A DNA stretch of 64,000 nt, taken from the NCBI RefSeq assembly GCF_014397785.1, contig NZ_VZQQ01000037.1, forward strand, positions 1 through 64,000. Reading direction: 5' to 3'. Position numbers and translations under genes: made by a program. Within the stretch, counting starts at the first letter, position 1, and every line of letters begins with the position of its first letter. Shown one piece after another: positions 37,026-46,177 of the stretch. The DNA comes from Paraburkholderia podalyriae (GTDB taxonomy: Bacteria > Pseudomonadota > Gammaproteobacteria > Burkholderiales > Burkholderiaceae). The notes beneath the pieces were generated by a model, which was not told the DNA's origin, searched no databases, and saw only the letters and a list, made by a program, of their open reading frames with translations.

Positions 37026-39140
37026 ATGCTTTACAGAGTCACCGTCATAGCATGCCTGACCGCGCTGCTCGCGGCTTGCGGCAGCGGCGATAATGCGCTG
37101 CCCGCGTCGAGCACGAGCAGCACCACGCCGGCGGCATCGGCCGCGCCCGCCGCCTTCAAGGTCGGCACCACCACCAACGACCCCAACCTGCCCGCGGCAC
37201 CGCAACTGCCGAGCGCCGACCAGGTCTGCAGCACGCTCGAAGCCAGCAACAACCTCGTGAGCCAGCCGAGCGGCGCACTCGGACCCGAAGCCGACAACGG
37301 CGCCACGTCGGCGATCCTGAATCCGGACCAGGCGCGCATCCAGGCCGCGCTCGACGCCTGCGGCGCCGCCGTGGATGCTCAGGTCGGCGCAGCGATCCAG
37401 GCCGCGGACGCAGCGGCAGCCGCGTCGCAAACCGCGGCCGCCGTGCCGAACGTCAACATCAAGGGCGCGTCGGCGCAAACCCTCGCGGGCTCGCAGTATC
37501 GCGCGACCAAGTTCGCGGTGCGCCTCGTCGTGTCGAGCACCGGCGCGGGCAACGCGTTCATCACGGGCCCGCTGACACTGCCCTCGGGCGTCACGCTGTG
37601 GATCGACAACGGCGTGACCGTCTACGCGACGCGTGACGTGATGGCCTATTCACCGACTGCGGCCGGACCATATTGCGCCAACACCGCGGTCAGCTCGACC
37701 AAGGCCGGCAGCTCGGGCAACTGCCTGCCGTTGATCGGCGGCAGCTACCTCGTCAACTCGGCGGTGGTCGGCGGCGGTACGATCGACGGCCGCGCAGCAT
37801 CGGAAATCGTCAGCTCAAACAACCTTTATCCGCTGATGCGCGTCGACCTGAGCTGCACCAACACGTACGTCGCCTACAAGGCGGGCACCCAGGCCCCGGA
37901 CGGCACTGCCTGCGACGACGGCGGCACCTTCGTGAACTCGAAGGCTTCGGCGCGTCACATGACGTGGTGGGACCTCGCGTGGCTCGGCAACATGGTCGAG
38001 AATGGCACGACCGGTGTCGGCTCGCAGTCGAACTTCCGCATGATGGTGTTCAACTACGCGAAGAACCTGACGCTGTTCGGCATCACACTGCACAACAGTG
38101 CGAACTTCCACGTCGTGCCGAGTGGTGTGGACGGCCTCACTGTGTGGAACGTCAAGGTGCAGACGCCGTCGGCATCGGCCTCGGCCAACCCGGCTGGTAA
38201 CGGCAACCCGAACTACCTGGGCATGGTGCCGACCGTCGATACCGCGAAGAACACCGACGCGTTCGACCCGGGTTCGGCTTCGAAGCCAGTCACGCAGGCA
38301 TTGACGACCGGTAGCACCACGACTTCGTCGGCTGGCAAGATCGCGTTTGACGGCTACCTGAAGAACGTCGTGTTCGCGTACAACTACATCAGCACCGGCG
38401 ACGACGACATCGCGATCAAGGGTTCGAGCAACCCGAGCCCGGCAGGTTCGGGGTTGTATGGTGTCGACGGCAATCGCGACGTCGCGACCGATCGCAAGTA
38501 TGGTTTCGTCATCGCGCACAACCATATTTACGCGGGTCATGGCGTGTCGGTCGGCAGCGAGACCAATGCGGGCGTGACGAACATCCAGGTGTACGACAAC
38601 TCGTTCGATGGCTCCGAACAGGCGCTGCGCATCAAGTCCGACTGGGCGCGCGGCGGTCTCGTGACGAACGTCAACTACAACAACATCTGCATCCGCAATA
38701 GCGGCCAGGCGCTGTTGTTCACGCCGTACTACAGCACGAAGGCACTGTCGAATCCGACTTCGCCGCTGTATCCGGACTTCCACGACATCACGCTGTCGAA
38801 TATCCATATCATCGGTGGCACGTCGGCGATCTTCGAGGGCTTCGAGGCGAACTCGGGCGGCATCGCGCACGCGCAGATTCCGCTCGGCATCACGCTGAAC
38901 AACGTGCTCGCCGATTCGCCGGACAACGTCGCGGTCACCGCATCCGACGCGAATCTGACGCTGAACAACGTGAATCTGCCGATCTTCCCGTCGACCGCGA
39001 ACCGCGTCGTACTGAACGGCTCCGCGTCGCAGCAACTGAACACCGCGAAGGCGGTCGATTGCGGCGCAGCGTACGTCGACTTCCCTGCGATCGGCGACAC
39101 TTCGACGACCGGCCAGACGTGGGCGGGTTCTTCGCAGTAA
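37026..39140 (+). CDS. secreted polygalacturonase (GH28), lipoprotein
   Basis: A 704-residue pectin-degrading hydrolase that cleaves alpha-1,4-galacturonan. The lipobox is LTALLAACGSGD. An Ala/Thr-rich linker of about 100 residues precedes the beta-helix. All four GH28 active-site motifs are intact: NTDAFD near residue 408, GDDDIAIKG near 457, GHGVSVGSE near 503 and RIKSDW near 534. It is longer than usual GH28 proteins because of the linker and an extended N-terminal domain. AAGGATG sits ahead of the ATG at 37026. A good terminator follows at 39226. Confidence 0.92.
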   Translation: MLYRVTVIACLTALLAACGSGDNALPASSTSSTTPAASAAPAAFKVGTTTNDPNLPAAPQLPSADQVCSTLEASNNLVSQPSGALGPEADNGATSAILNPDQARIQAALDACGAAVDAQVGAAIQAADAAAAASQTAAAVPNVNIKGASAQTLAGSQYRATKFAVRLVVSSTGAGNAFITGPLTLPSGVTLWIDNGVTVYATRDVMAYSPTAAGPYCANTAVSSTKAGSSGNCLPLIGGSYLVNSAVVGGGTIDGRAASEIVSSNNLYPLMRVDLSCTNTYVAYKAGTQAPDGTACDDGGTFVNSKASARHMTWWDLAWLGNMVENGTTGVGSQSNFRMMVFNYAKNLTLFGITLHNSANFHVVPSGVDGLTVWNVKVQTPSASASANPAGNGNPNYLGMVPTVDTAKNTDAFDPGSASKPVTQALTTGSTTTSSAGKIAFDGYLKNVVFAYNYISTGDDDIAIKGSSNPSPAGSGLYGVDGNRDVATDRKYGFVIAHNHIYAGHGVSVGSETNAGVTNIQVYDNSFDGSEQALRIKSDWARGGLVTNVNYNNICIRNSGQALLFTPYYSTKALSNPTSPLYPDFHDITLSNIHIIGGTSAIFEGFEANSGGIAHAQIPLGITLNNVLADSPDNVAVTASDANLTLNNVNLPIFPSTANRVVLNGSASQQLNTAKAVDCGAAYVDFPAIGDTSTTGQTWAGSSQ

Positions 39141-39225
39141 GCATCTGGCAGTAAGCGCTCGGCGCTGATGGCAACAGCGTGCGGCGGCGGTGAGCCGCAC
39201 GCGTCGAGGTAGACGTGTTTCATTC

Positions 39226-39262
39226 AACGGCCCGTACGGATTATTCCGCATGGGCCGTTTTC
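39226..39262. terminator. bidirectional terminator
   Basis: AACGGCCC pairs with GGGCCGTT, with a further CGG/CCG pair inside, followed by TTTTC on the plus strand and preceded by a shorter A-containing run for the minus strand. It lies between the convergent polygalacturonase and AI-2E permease genes, where a shared terminator is expected. Confidence 0.75.
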
Positions 39263-39306
39263 ATTTGATGCGCTGGGTAGATGACGCGCTCGCCGCCGCG
39301 GCCGCT

Positions 39307-40380
39307 TCACGCGGTCTGCTCGGTCTTGCCGTAAGCGAGCCGGCCGTTTTTCGACAGCAGCACCGCAACCGGCCGCGTCATTTCGAACTCGGAAAAAATG
39401 ATCGTCATGCTGGCGGTGATCGGCACCGCGAGAAAGGCGCCCGGCACGCCCCACAACGCCGACCACACCGCCATGCTCGCGAGAATCGCGAACGGGCTCA
39501 GGTTCAGCGAGTTGCCCGTCAGATACGGATCGAGGATGTTGCCGATCACGAAGTGAATCGCGCTCAGCGACACCAGCACGATCAGGATCGAATTCAGCTC
39601 GCCGAACTGCAGCACCGACATCAGCACCGGGAATACGACCGCGAGCACCGAGCCGATATATGGCACGTAGTTGAGCAGCGCGGTCAGTATCGCCCACAGC
39701 CCGGCGAACTCGAGGCCGACGCTGCGCATCGCGAGCCAGCAGATCCCACCGAGCAGCACGCCGAGAAACGTCTTCAACGCGAGATAGGCGCCAATGCGCC
39801 GGTTGATGTCCGTGACCACGCCCCGGATGCGCGCCGCGTTGGTCGAATTGGCGGTCATGTTGGTCAGCTTTTCGCCGAACGTTCTGCGCTCGACCAGCAG
39901 AAAACTCGCATACAGCACGATCACGAACAGGTCGATGATCACCGACGACAGCGACGCCAGCATGCCGGTCACCATCGCCTGAATGTTCAGCTGCGCGAGC
40001 ACGTTGCGCCGCAGCGACTCCCAGGTCGGCTCGCTTTCGAGGTGCAGCAGCGTCGAAATCTTGTGGATCATCAGCAGCACCGAGTCCTGGTAGCGCGGCG
40101 CGAGCGCGACGAGCGCGTCGTAGTTCGCGACGAGCATGTCGACCGCGAAGAAGATCGCGGCGCCGATCAGGAACATCGAGAGTCCGTAGCGCAACTGCAC
40201 CGGCAGCCGCGGGCCGATTACCGGAATGCGTTGCAGCAGCCGCGTGAAGTCGACCACCACATACACCGCGATCGCGCCGAATACGATCGGCACGAAAACC
40301 GCGCGCCCGATAAACAGCACCCAGCCCACAATCAGCAGCAGCACCACTACGCATACGGACGCTTGCAATCTGTCGGTCAT
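39307..40380 (-). CDS. AI-2E/PerM-family membrane protein
   Basis: A 357-residue integral membrane protein of the AI-2E transporter family (PF01594). There are paired helices at the N-terminus, a soluble loop of about 100 residues (residues 75-150), then five C-terminal helices with the typical ALLNYVPYIGSVLAVVFPVL and IGNILDPYLTGNSLNLSP. Members range from AI-2 exporters (TqsA) to Na+/H+ antiporters and permeases of unknown role. GGGGGC precedes the ATG. Substrate unknown. Confidence 0.88.
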   Translation of the reverse strand: MTDRLQASVCVVVLLLIVGWVLFIGRAVFVPIVFGAIAVYVVVDFTRLLQRIPVIGPRLPVQLRYGLSMFLIGAAIFFAVDMLVANYDALVALAPRYQDSVLLMIHKISTLLHLESEPTWESLRRNVLAQLNIQAMVTGMLASLSSVIIDLFVIVLYASFLLVERRTFGEKLTNMTANSTNAARIRGVVTDINRRIGAYLALKTFLGVLLGGICWLAMRSVGLEFAGLWAILTALLNYVPYIGSVLAVVFPVLMSVLQFGELNSILIVLVSLSAIHFVIGNILDPYLTGNSLNLSPFAILASMAVWSALWGVPGAFLAVPITASMTIIFSEFEMTRPVAVLLSKNGRLAYGKTEQTA

Positions 40381-40754
40381 TACTGCCCCCTTACACGGCG
40401 GGTCGCGCGATGGACAGCACTGATCTTCGCACAGAACGATGACAGCTCACAGAAAAAGCGCGACAGATCGTTCCGTCGACCGACTCGGGGCCGACACCTC
40501 GAAATGCGCCAGCAGAATGTCGCGAAACGTTGTGATGCGCCGGACTCCCTGGTGAAACCCATCTGCTACGCTGGGCTAAACGGTTTCAATCACCTGACGT
40601 GGTCCGACGCGAGCGCCTGCGCCACGCGGTGGCAGCGCACGGCCGAATCCACGCAGTGAAGCCCGCGCCGCGCGTGTCCTGCGATGGCCGCGCTCTGTCT
40701 GTGCGTGATGTTCGACTACACGCATCCTTCTGATCTCACGGCATGGAGTACGAG
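40381..40754. other. intergenic region
   Basis: 374 nt between divergent genes. Nothing beyond presumed promoters was recognised; open frames here have shadow-like Arg/Cys-rich composition. Confidence 0.4.
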
Positions 40755-42029
40755 ATGCTGCAACGTCTGGGGTCGCGATTCGTCGCAATGGGTCTGGTGT
40801 TGACATGCGCCGCTTGCGGCGGTGGTGGCGGCAGCGGCGCGGACTCGGCTGGCACCGGCTCGAACGGCGCGGCCGGCGCGACCACGCCCGCATCGAATCC
40901 GGCGCCCGCGTCGAGTCCGACACCGGCATCGAGTCCGACACCGGCATCGAGCCCGTCGGGCGCATCCGACGCCAGCGCCACGACACCCAAGCTCGCCGCC
41001 GCGACGCCGATCATCGACGGCACGACGCTCGGCGGGGCCATCTGGCCCGCGGGCGCCACGTCATCGGGCGGAACCGGTCAGCCCGTCGGCGGACTGAACT
41101 GCGCGTTGCGCAGCACCGCGTACACGTACGCGCATCTGTCGATCTACCAGAACGGGCAACTACTGACGCTGCCGCCCAGCATCGGCATGGTCGAGCCGAC
41201 CATGACCACGCCGACCGGCTGCGCGTATCCGGTGCACACGGTCGATTCGAGCGGCAAGATCCATATGGACGCGACGACCGGCGCGACCTATACGCTCGGC
41301 CAGTTCTTCTCGATCTGGGGCGAGCCGCTGAGTGCGTCGAACGTGGCGGGTCTGAGCGGCGCGCCGATCGCGATCTACGTGAACAACGGCGGCACGCTCA
41401 CGCAATACACGGGCGACCCCGCGAGCCTCGTGCTGACGCCGCACGCCGAAATCACGATCATGGTCGGCACGCCTGTCACACAAGTGCCCACCTACACGTG
41501 GACCGATCCGCCGCCGTTCGACCCGAACCCGGTCACGCTCGTCTTTGGTGGCGTGGTCGGTACCTCGTTCTGGCCGAACGGCACGACGTCGACGGGCGGC
41601 ACCGGCACGCCGGTCGACGGCCTGACCTGCGCGCCGGACATGAGCGTGCTGTATCACGTGCACGCGCACCTCGCGATCATCAAGGACGGCCAGTGGCTCG
41701 CGTTGCCGATGAACGTCGGCATTCTGTCGCAATGCACGTATGAGATGCACACGCACGACAACACCGGCATCATCCATATCGAAGCGCCGAACCTCAAAAC
41801 CTATACGCTCGGCGAGTTCTTCGATATCTGGGGCGAGCCGCTGACGAACACGAACGTCGCGGGCATCATGGGCAATGTGGTTGCGTATATCAACGACAAC
41901 GGCGATTCCCGCCGCTATATGGGCGACTTGCGCAGTATCGAGCTGACGTCGTTGCGCGACATCACGCTGCAGATCGGCACGCCGCCGGTCAGCACGTTGG
42001 CGACGTATTCGTGGTACGAGCCGCAGTGA
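40755..42029 (+). CDS. two-module histidine-rich lipoprotein of unknown function
   Basis: A 424-residue exported lipoprotein (VLTCAACGGGG). A low-complexity linker to about residue 80 is followed by two homologous modules (about 90-240 and 262-410). Each module has a WPxGxTSxGGTGxPVxGLxC start, an HL(S/A)I segment, an HTxDxxGxIHxx segment and TYTLGxFFxIWGEPL. Module 2 carries more histidines (YHVHAHLAI and MHTHDNTGIIHIE) than module 1 (YAHLSI and VHTVDSSGKIHMD), so module 2 probably keeps a metal site that module 1 has partly lost. GGAG seven nt upstream supports the ATG at 40755 over 40743. No named domain was recognised. Confidence 0.75.
   Translation: MLQRLGSRFVAMGLVLTCAACGGGGGSGADSAGTGSNGAAGATTPASNPAPASSPTPASSPTPASSPSGASDASATTPKLAAATPIIDGTTLGGAIWPAGATSSGGTGQPVGGLNCALRSTAYTYAHLSIYQNGQLLTLPPSIGMVEPTMTTPTGCAYPVHTVDSSGKIHMDATTGATYTLGQFFSIWGEPLSASNVAGLSGAPIAIYVNNGGTLTQYTGDPASLVLTPHAEITIMVGTPVTQVPTYTWTDPPPFDPNPVTLVFGGVVGTSFWPNGTTSTGGTGTPVDGLTCAPDMSVLYHVHAHLAIIKDGQWLALPMNVGILSQCTYEMHTHDNTGIIHIEAPNLKTYTLGEFFDIWGEPLTNTNVAGIMGNVVAYINDNGDSRRYMGDLRSIELTSLRDITLQIGTPPVSTLATYSWYEPQ
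40890..40955 (+). repeat. 18-bp tandem repeat in the lipoprotein linker
   Basis: About 3.7 copies of the unit GCATCGAGTCCGACACCG (with small variations), each encoding a six-residue A-S-x-P-x-P unit of the linker. Copy number could vary between strains. Confidence 0.75.
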
Positions 42030-42066
42030 CGTCGGCAGCAAGCCACGTCAGTTCGCCATAGCTGCT

Positions 42067-42855
42067 TCAACGCGGCGTACCCGAATGCCCGATGCCGTCC
42101 GGCCGGCGCGGCACGATGCCCACGGCCGGGCGCGGCGCCGCGTTCGCGACCAGAATCATCGCCGCGCCGGCGAGACCGCTCGACACATGCTTCAACGCAT
42201 GGCCGGCGATCATGTGCCGCGTCAGATCCCATACCTGCCAATCGAGGCTTTCGAAAATCTTCGCGACCCCGTAGAAGACGATCACGAGCGTCCACGCGAA
42301 CACGCCGTCCACCTTGCGCGTGAGCGTCATGCCGACGATCAGCATGAGCCCGCCGAACTGAAGAATCGCGTAAGGCCACAGGCTGTTGAACAGCAGCCAG
42401 TAGCCGACGGTGGCGGGCGACACGACCACCATGATCAGCATCTGCGCCCAGCCGACGCGCTGTCCGCTCCACGACGTCCATAGCATGGCGAGGATGCCGG
42501 CGAACACGATCGTCATCGGCAGACGATCCCAGACTAGCGTCGCATCGGTCGGCGCCATGTGGTAGTAAGCCGAGCCGAATGCGGTGAAGAGCAGCCCGAA
42601 CGCGGCGACGACCATGCCGGGAAATTGCGCCGGCTGGTTCGGCGCATGCCGCCTGACCCAGCGCAGACTGAGCACGCCGGCGATCAGAATGACGAAGTTC
42701 GACAGCACGTCCGACGCGTTGTGCAGCGGCCCCAGCGAGCGTTGATCGGCGAAGTGGTGATACGAAGCCGGCTGCGCGAGCGGCCAGATCATCTGCAGCG
42801 CGGTGCCCACCACGAAAAGCAGCACGCTAGCAAGCAGCAAGCGGGAGATCTTCAC
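42067..42855 (-). CDS. CREST-superfamily membrane hydrolase (alkaline ceramidase-like)
   Basis: A 262-residue membrane protein with seven predicted helices. The CREST superfamily residues (alkaline ceramidases, PAQR receptors, Per1) can be placed: Ser95-x3-His99 in SAYYH, Asp110 in VWDRLPM and His219-x3-His223 in GHALKH. These bind zinc for amide or ester hydrolysis in lipids. The start is the GTG at 42855 with GGAG nine nt upstream; there is no ATG near the first helix. The frame stays open far upstream, but that part has shadow composition. It is convergent with the two-module lipoprotein and divergent from the phospholipase D gene. Confidence 0.75.
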   Translation of the reverse strand: MKISRLLLASVLLFVVGTALQMIWPLAQPASYHHFADQRSLGPLHNASDVLSNFVILIAGVLSLRWVRRHAPNQPAQFPGMVVAAFGLLFTAFGSAYYHMAPTDATLVWDRLPMTIVFAGILAMLWTSWSGQRVGWAQMLIMVVVSPATVGYWLLFNSLWPYAILQFGGLMLIVGMTLTRKVDGVFAWTLVIVFYGVAKIFESLDWQVWDLTRHMIAGHALKHVSSGLAGAAMILVANAAPRPAVGIVPRRPDGIGHSGTPR

Positions 42856-43241
42856 GTTGCTCGACTCCAGATTGGGCGAACGCTCGAAGGCGCCATGAAT
42901 CGGACCCCCATGAATCGGACCCCTCACGCCGACGCGGAGCGGATCACCCCGGATCGCACAGTACCCATGCGGTCTATCCACGGCTGGGTTTGCCCCCCGT
43001 TCGGATTCGCGCAGGCTGCCCGTATCATCGAACAAAGCGCTTTGCGCAACAAGAGCGTCGGGCTGCGCGCCGATGGGCATGCCCTCATAGTATTCTTCTG
43101 AACCAATGCAAGCTGCGTGCAAGAATGCGCGCGACACTGCCAGTACGACGCGGTCGAGCCAGGCTTTGTCGAGCAACGCCACGCGATGTTCCGATTCGGG
43201 AACCGGCCGGGTCGCGCGACCCAAAGGAAGACCTGGACTCC
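42856..43241. other. intergenic region between divergent lipid genes
   Basis: 386 nt without a supported gene. Contains the 15-bp tandem duplication at 42894-42923 and presumably the promoters of the CREST and phospholipase D genes. Confidence 0.4.
42894..42923. repeat. perfect 15-bp tandem duplication
   Basis: CATGAATCGGACCCC occurs twice back to back, 39 nt upstream of the CREST gene start. Two exact copies suggest a recent duplication by slippage. Confidence 0.7.
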
Positions 43242-44828
43242 ATGCAAGCGCAGACGCACCACCCGTTGTTTCCGCCTCGTCGATGGAGGGGTGCGCTGTG
43301 CGCGCTGCTGTGCGCAAGCCTGCTCGTCGGCTGCGCGCCATTACCCTCGCTCCAGGATCGCAAGGAGTCGCATGCATTGCCGCCGGCGGTGGCCGCCACC
43401 ACGGATCTCGGTCGCGCGGTCGGGCCGGAACTCGCCGCGCACACGGGGCTGTCGGGTATTTATCCGCTGTCGGATGCGCATGTCGCGTTCGCCGCGCGCA
43501 TGGACCTGATCCGTTCCGCGCAACGCACTCTCGACATCCAGTACTACATCTGGCGCGGTGACCTGACCGGCACGCTGCTGCTCGAACAGATCCACGAAGC
43601 AGCGGACCGTGGCGTGCGGGTGCGTCTGCTGCTCGACGATCTCGGCATCAACTCCGCGCTCGACCCGACGCTCGCGGCGCTCGACGCGCATCCGAACATC
43701 GAGGTACGCCTGTTCAATCCGTTCGTCGTGCGCAGCCCGAAATTTCTCGGCTTCGTGACCGACTTTTCGCGCGCCAATCGGCGCATGCATAACAAGTCGC
43801 TCACCGCCGACGCCACCGCGACGATCCTCGGCGGCCGCAATATTGGTGACGAGTACTTCGATGCCACCGACGGCGTCGTCTTCGCCGACCTGGACGTACT
43901 CGCGGTCGGACCAGCCGCGGCCGATGTCTCGAGCGATTTCGACCGCTACTGGGCGAGCGCGTCCGCGTATCCGGTCGAGAAGATTCTGCCGCACGAGAGC
44001 GTCGATGAGCTGGCCGCGCTGGAGCGTAACGCGCGGGCGATCGGGCAGGACCCCGCGGCAGCGGCCTATAAGGAAGCGCTGCGCGGTCCGCGCGTCGTGC
44101 AAAACCTGCTCGACGACAAGCTGCCGCTCGACTGGGCCAAAACGAAGATGATCAGCGACGACCCCGCGAAGGGCCTGAACAACGCGCCGCCGGAAGCACT
44201 GATTTCCCATCAGCTGCGCGAAGTGATGGGCCAGCCGACCCGGTCGATTGACCTCGTATCGCCGTACTTCGTGCCGGCGAACACGGGCACCCGGTATCTA
44301 AGCGGACTTGCCGCCCACGGCGTCGACGTGCGCGTGTTGACGAACGCGCTCGAAGCGACCGACGTCGTCGCCGTGCACTCGGGCTATATGAAGCGGCGCG
44401 TCGAGTTGCTGCAAAACGGCGTGCATCTGTACGAATTGCGGCGCGTGGCAGGCGTTGCATACAAGAAAGAACAGTCGCCGGGGCCGTTCGGCAGCTCCGG
44501 GTCGAGCTTGCATGCGAAGACCTTCATCGTGGACTCGCAACGGGTCTTCGTCGGTTCGTTCAATTTCGATCCGCGTTCCGCGCATCTGAATACCGAGCTT
44601 GGGCTCGTCATCGACAGCCCCGATCTCGCGACGCGGGTCGATCGCAAGTTTCTCGCGCTGCTGCCTAAGGTCGCGTACGCGGTGCATCTCGACGAAAATG
44701 GCAAGCTGTACTGGATCGAAACGAACGGCGACGTCGAAATCCGCCACGACACCGAACCGAATACGACGTGGTACGGACGACTCGGAGTGTGGATGCTGTC
44801 GATTATGCCGATCGAGTCATTGCTGTAG
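43242..44828 (+). CDS. phospholipase D-family protein (ClsC/YmdC-like), lipoprotein
   Basis: A 528-residue protein with a lipobox at Cys31 (SLLVGCAPL). Two HKD motifs are intact: His183-x-Lys-x4-Asp190 in MHNKSLTAD with GGRNIGDEYFD after it, and His424-x-Lys-x4-Asp431 in LHAKTFIVD with GSFNFDPRS. The sequence around the first motif closely follows E. coli ClsC (YmdC), a cardiolipin synthase that uses phosphatidylglycerol and phosphatidylethanolamine. Other phospholipase D activities remain possible. The ATG at 43242 follows AAAGGAAG; no partner YmdB-like gene is adjacent. Confidence 0.88.
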   Translation: MQAQTHHPLFPPRRWRGALCALLCASLLVGCAPLPSLQDRKESHALPPAVAATTDLGRAVGPELAAHTGLSGIYPLSDAHVAFAARMDLIRSAQRTLDIQYYIWRGDLTGTLLLEQIHEAADRGVRVRLLLDDLGINSALDPTLAALDAHPNIEVRLFNPFVVRSPKFLGFVTDFSRANRRMHNKSLTADATATILGGRNIGDEYFDATDGVVFADLDVLAVGPAAADVSSDFDRYWASASAYPVEKILPHESVDELAALERNARAIGQDPAAAAYKEALRGPRVVQNLLDDKLPLDWAKTKMISDDPAKGLNNAPPEALISHQLREVMGQPTRSIDLVSPYFVPANTGTRYLSGLAAHGVDVRVLTNALEATDVVAVHSGYMKRRVELLQNGVHLYELRRVAGVAYKKEQSPGPFGSSGSSLHAKTFIVDSQRVFVGSFNFDPRSAHLNTELGLVIDSPDLATRVDRKFLALLPKVAYAVHLDENGKLYWIETNGDVEIRHDTEPNTTWYGRLGVWMLSIMPIESLL

Positions 44829-44836
44829 CCCGCGGT

Positions 44837-45391
44837 TCAGAATCGCCGCAAATCGCGATCTCGCAACGGATCAGGCGTGCGCTGCGTTTCGCGCAACACG
44901 CCATTGGTGTCGAACGCGAAATTGAACAGCATGTGATGAATGTTGCTTTCGATGTAACGGTACGACCAGACTTCGCGTTGTGAGAGCCGGAAAAACTGCG
45001 TTTGCACGGGACGGCCGAAATTGATCAGCACGTCGTCGCGCGTCCATTTGCCGATTTCCGCGCGATTGAATTCGCTCAGCTGCAAGACCTGACGCACGGT
45101 CACGATCTTGCCTGACGCGTCGATGTCGGCGGCGACGGTGGTCGAGCCCATCGGCTGGGTCGGCCACATCAGCCGACGGCCGCCTCCGGGCAGGTCATAG
45201 ACCTCGCGCGGCGGACCCATGCGGGCGAGGATTGCCGCTTGATCCTGGCCGGCCTGGAATTGCTGCCACGGTTGCGCGCATGCCGCGAGCATCAACGCCG
45301 TCACGCACGTGAGCGCGGCGCGCCGCAAAGCCCACGACGCGCGTGCGGTTCGCGCGGCAGAGTCCGGAACGTGGGCGAGACGGGTCAGCAT
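44837..45391 (-). CDS. lipoprotein with SmpA/OmlA-like (BamE-type) features
   Basis: A 184-residue protein with a lipobox (LMLAACAQP). The mature part has two short repeats of the kind seen in SmpA/BamE folds: AGQDQAAILARMGPPREVYDL and GKWTRDDVLINFGRP. These suggest a small outer-membrane lipoprotein. The function is not known; it is not BamE itself, since the context and length differ. GGAAGG precedes the ATG at 45391. Confidence 0.7.
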   Translation of the reverse strand: MLTRLAHVPDSAARTARASWALRRAALTCVTALMLAACAQPWQQFQAGQDQAAILARMGPPREVYDLPGGGRRLMWPTQPMGSTTVAADIDASGKIVTVRQVLQLSEFNRAEIGKWTRDDVLINFGRPVQTQFFRLSQREVWSYRYIESNIHHMLFNFAFDTNGVLRETQRTPDPLRDRDLRRF

Positions 45392-45446
45392 AGGTTCCTT
45401 CCGTTACGCGCCCGCTCGCTGATGGTTGCAGTCAGGTACCTGCGGC

Positions 45447-45830
45447 TTACTGCACAAGCTTGGCGCGCAGACGCGTGTGCTCTTCCTGGGAAATGGAACC
45501 GGACGCTTTCAGCTTGTCGAGCTTCTCGATTTCATCGGCGACACTGAAGCCCACCACATTGCGCAGATCTTCGCGCACCTGCTTGGCCCGCGCCTGATCG
45601 CGCTCCGCCATGCCGCGGTGCTGCGTGAGCAGATACGCGAAGATACCGATATACGGCAGGACGATCAGGAAGATCACCCACAAAACCTTGCCCCATCCGG
45701 ATACGTCATGGCGGCGGAACAGGTCGCTCGATACCGTGATCAACAGCCAGAACCACAGGATAAAGATGAAGATGGAGAAAACGTCGGCCAGAAAATTCGG
45801 GAATGTGAAACCGTCATTAAAGAAAAGCAT
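45447..45830 (-). CDS. SHOCT-domain membrane protein
   Basis: A 127-residue protein. The N-terminus has two helices with the PLDc_N-like pattern (IFIFILWFWLLITV and GKVLWVIFLIVLPYIGIFAYLL). The C-terminus is a SHOCT domain (EIEKLDKLKASGSISQEEHTRLRAKLV), a short oligomerisation motif. GGAGAAC precedes the ATG. It may be cotranscribed with other envelope genes but is separated from the lipoprotein gene by 55 nt. Confidence 0.85.
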   Translation of the reverse strand: MLFFNDGFTFPNFLADVFSIFIFILWFWLLITVSSDLFRRHDVSGWGKVLWVIFLIVLPYIGIFAYLLTQHRGMAERDQARAKQVREDLRNVVGFSVADEIEKLDKLKASGSISQEEHTRLRAKLVQ

Positions 45831-45937
45831 CGTTGTTCTCCATTCCGGTTGAAATTGAAAGGCTTAACGGATTTCGACCTATGGCTGCCCGCTATGGAGG
45901 GCGCATGCGATCAGCACAGCAGCGCTAAAAATTTACC

Positions 45938-46177
45938 ATGACCGCAGATGAACTGCGCACGCTCATTCATGCGAGTTGTATGAAAGACATGCATCGGGTT
46001 CGGCGGCACATATTTCATTTGTCGTCCTCTATTAGCGAGCGGCTAATGCATGATGCGGACCTTTTTGAGGTTATAGCTTATATCGATAGAGTAACGCGAG
46101 AAATTTTTAAGGATTGCGTTCGATTGACGATTTCTGCCGATGGGGCGATCACGTCGCATGGCATTGAATATGCGTAA
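45938..46177 (+). CDS. hypothetical protein, 79 aa, low GC
   Basis: A small soluble protein with two likely helices (ELRTLIHASCMKDMHRVRRHI and ERLMHDADLFEVIAYIDRVTREIF) and a short beta C-terminus. Base composition is clearly lower in GC than neighbours (estimated under 50 %), and codons such as TTT, ATA and TTA are used. No strong ribosome binding site. It may be a recently acquired gene at the border of the T6SS locus. No family recognised. Confidence 0.45.
   Translation: MTADELRTLIHASCMKDMHRVRRHIFHLSSSISERLMHDADLFEVIAYIDRVTREIFKDCVRLTISADGAITSHGIEYA

Noticed and set aside
39190-40659. A 489-codon open frame on the plus strand
   Set aside because: Antisense to the AI-2E-family gene, crosses the terminator hairpin and is His/Arg/Gln-rich without structure.
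40890-40955. CRISPR-like short repeats (also at 42894-42923 and 61968-62051)
   Set aside because: Units are directly contiguous without spacers, two of the three are in-frame coding repeats, and no cas genes are present.
42856-43377. N-terminal extension of the CREST protein by about 170 residues
   Set aside because: The added part has no helix or motif, overlaps the start of the phospholipase D gene on the other strand, and a ribosome binding site supports the GTG at 42855.
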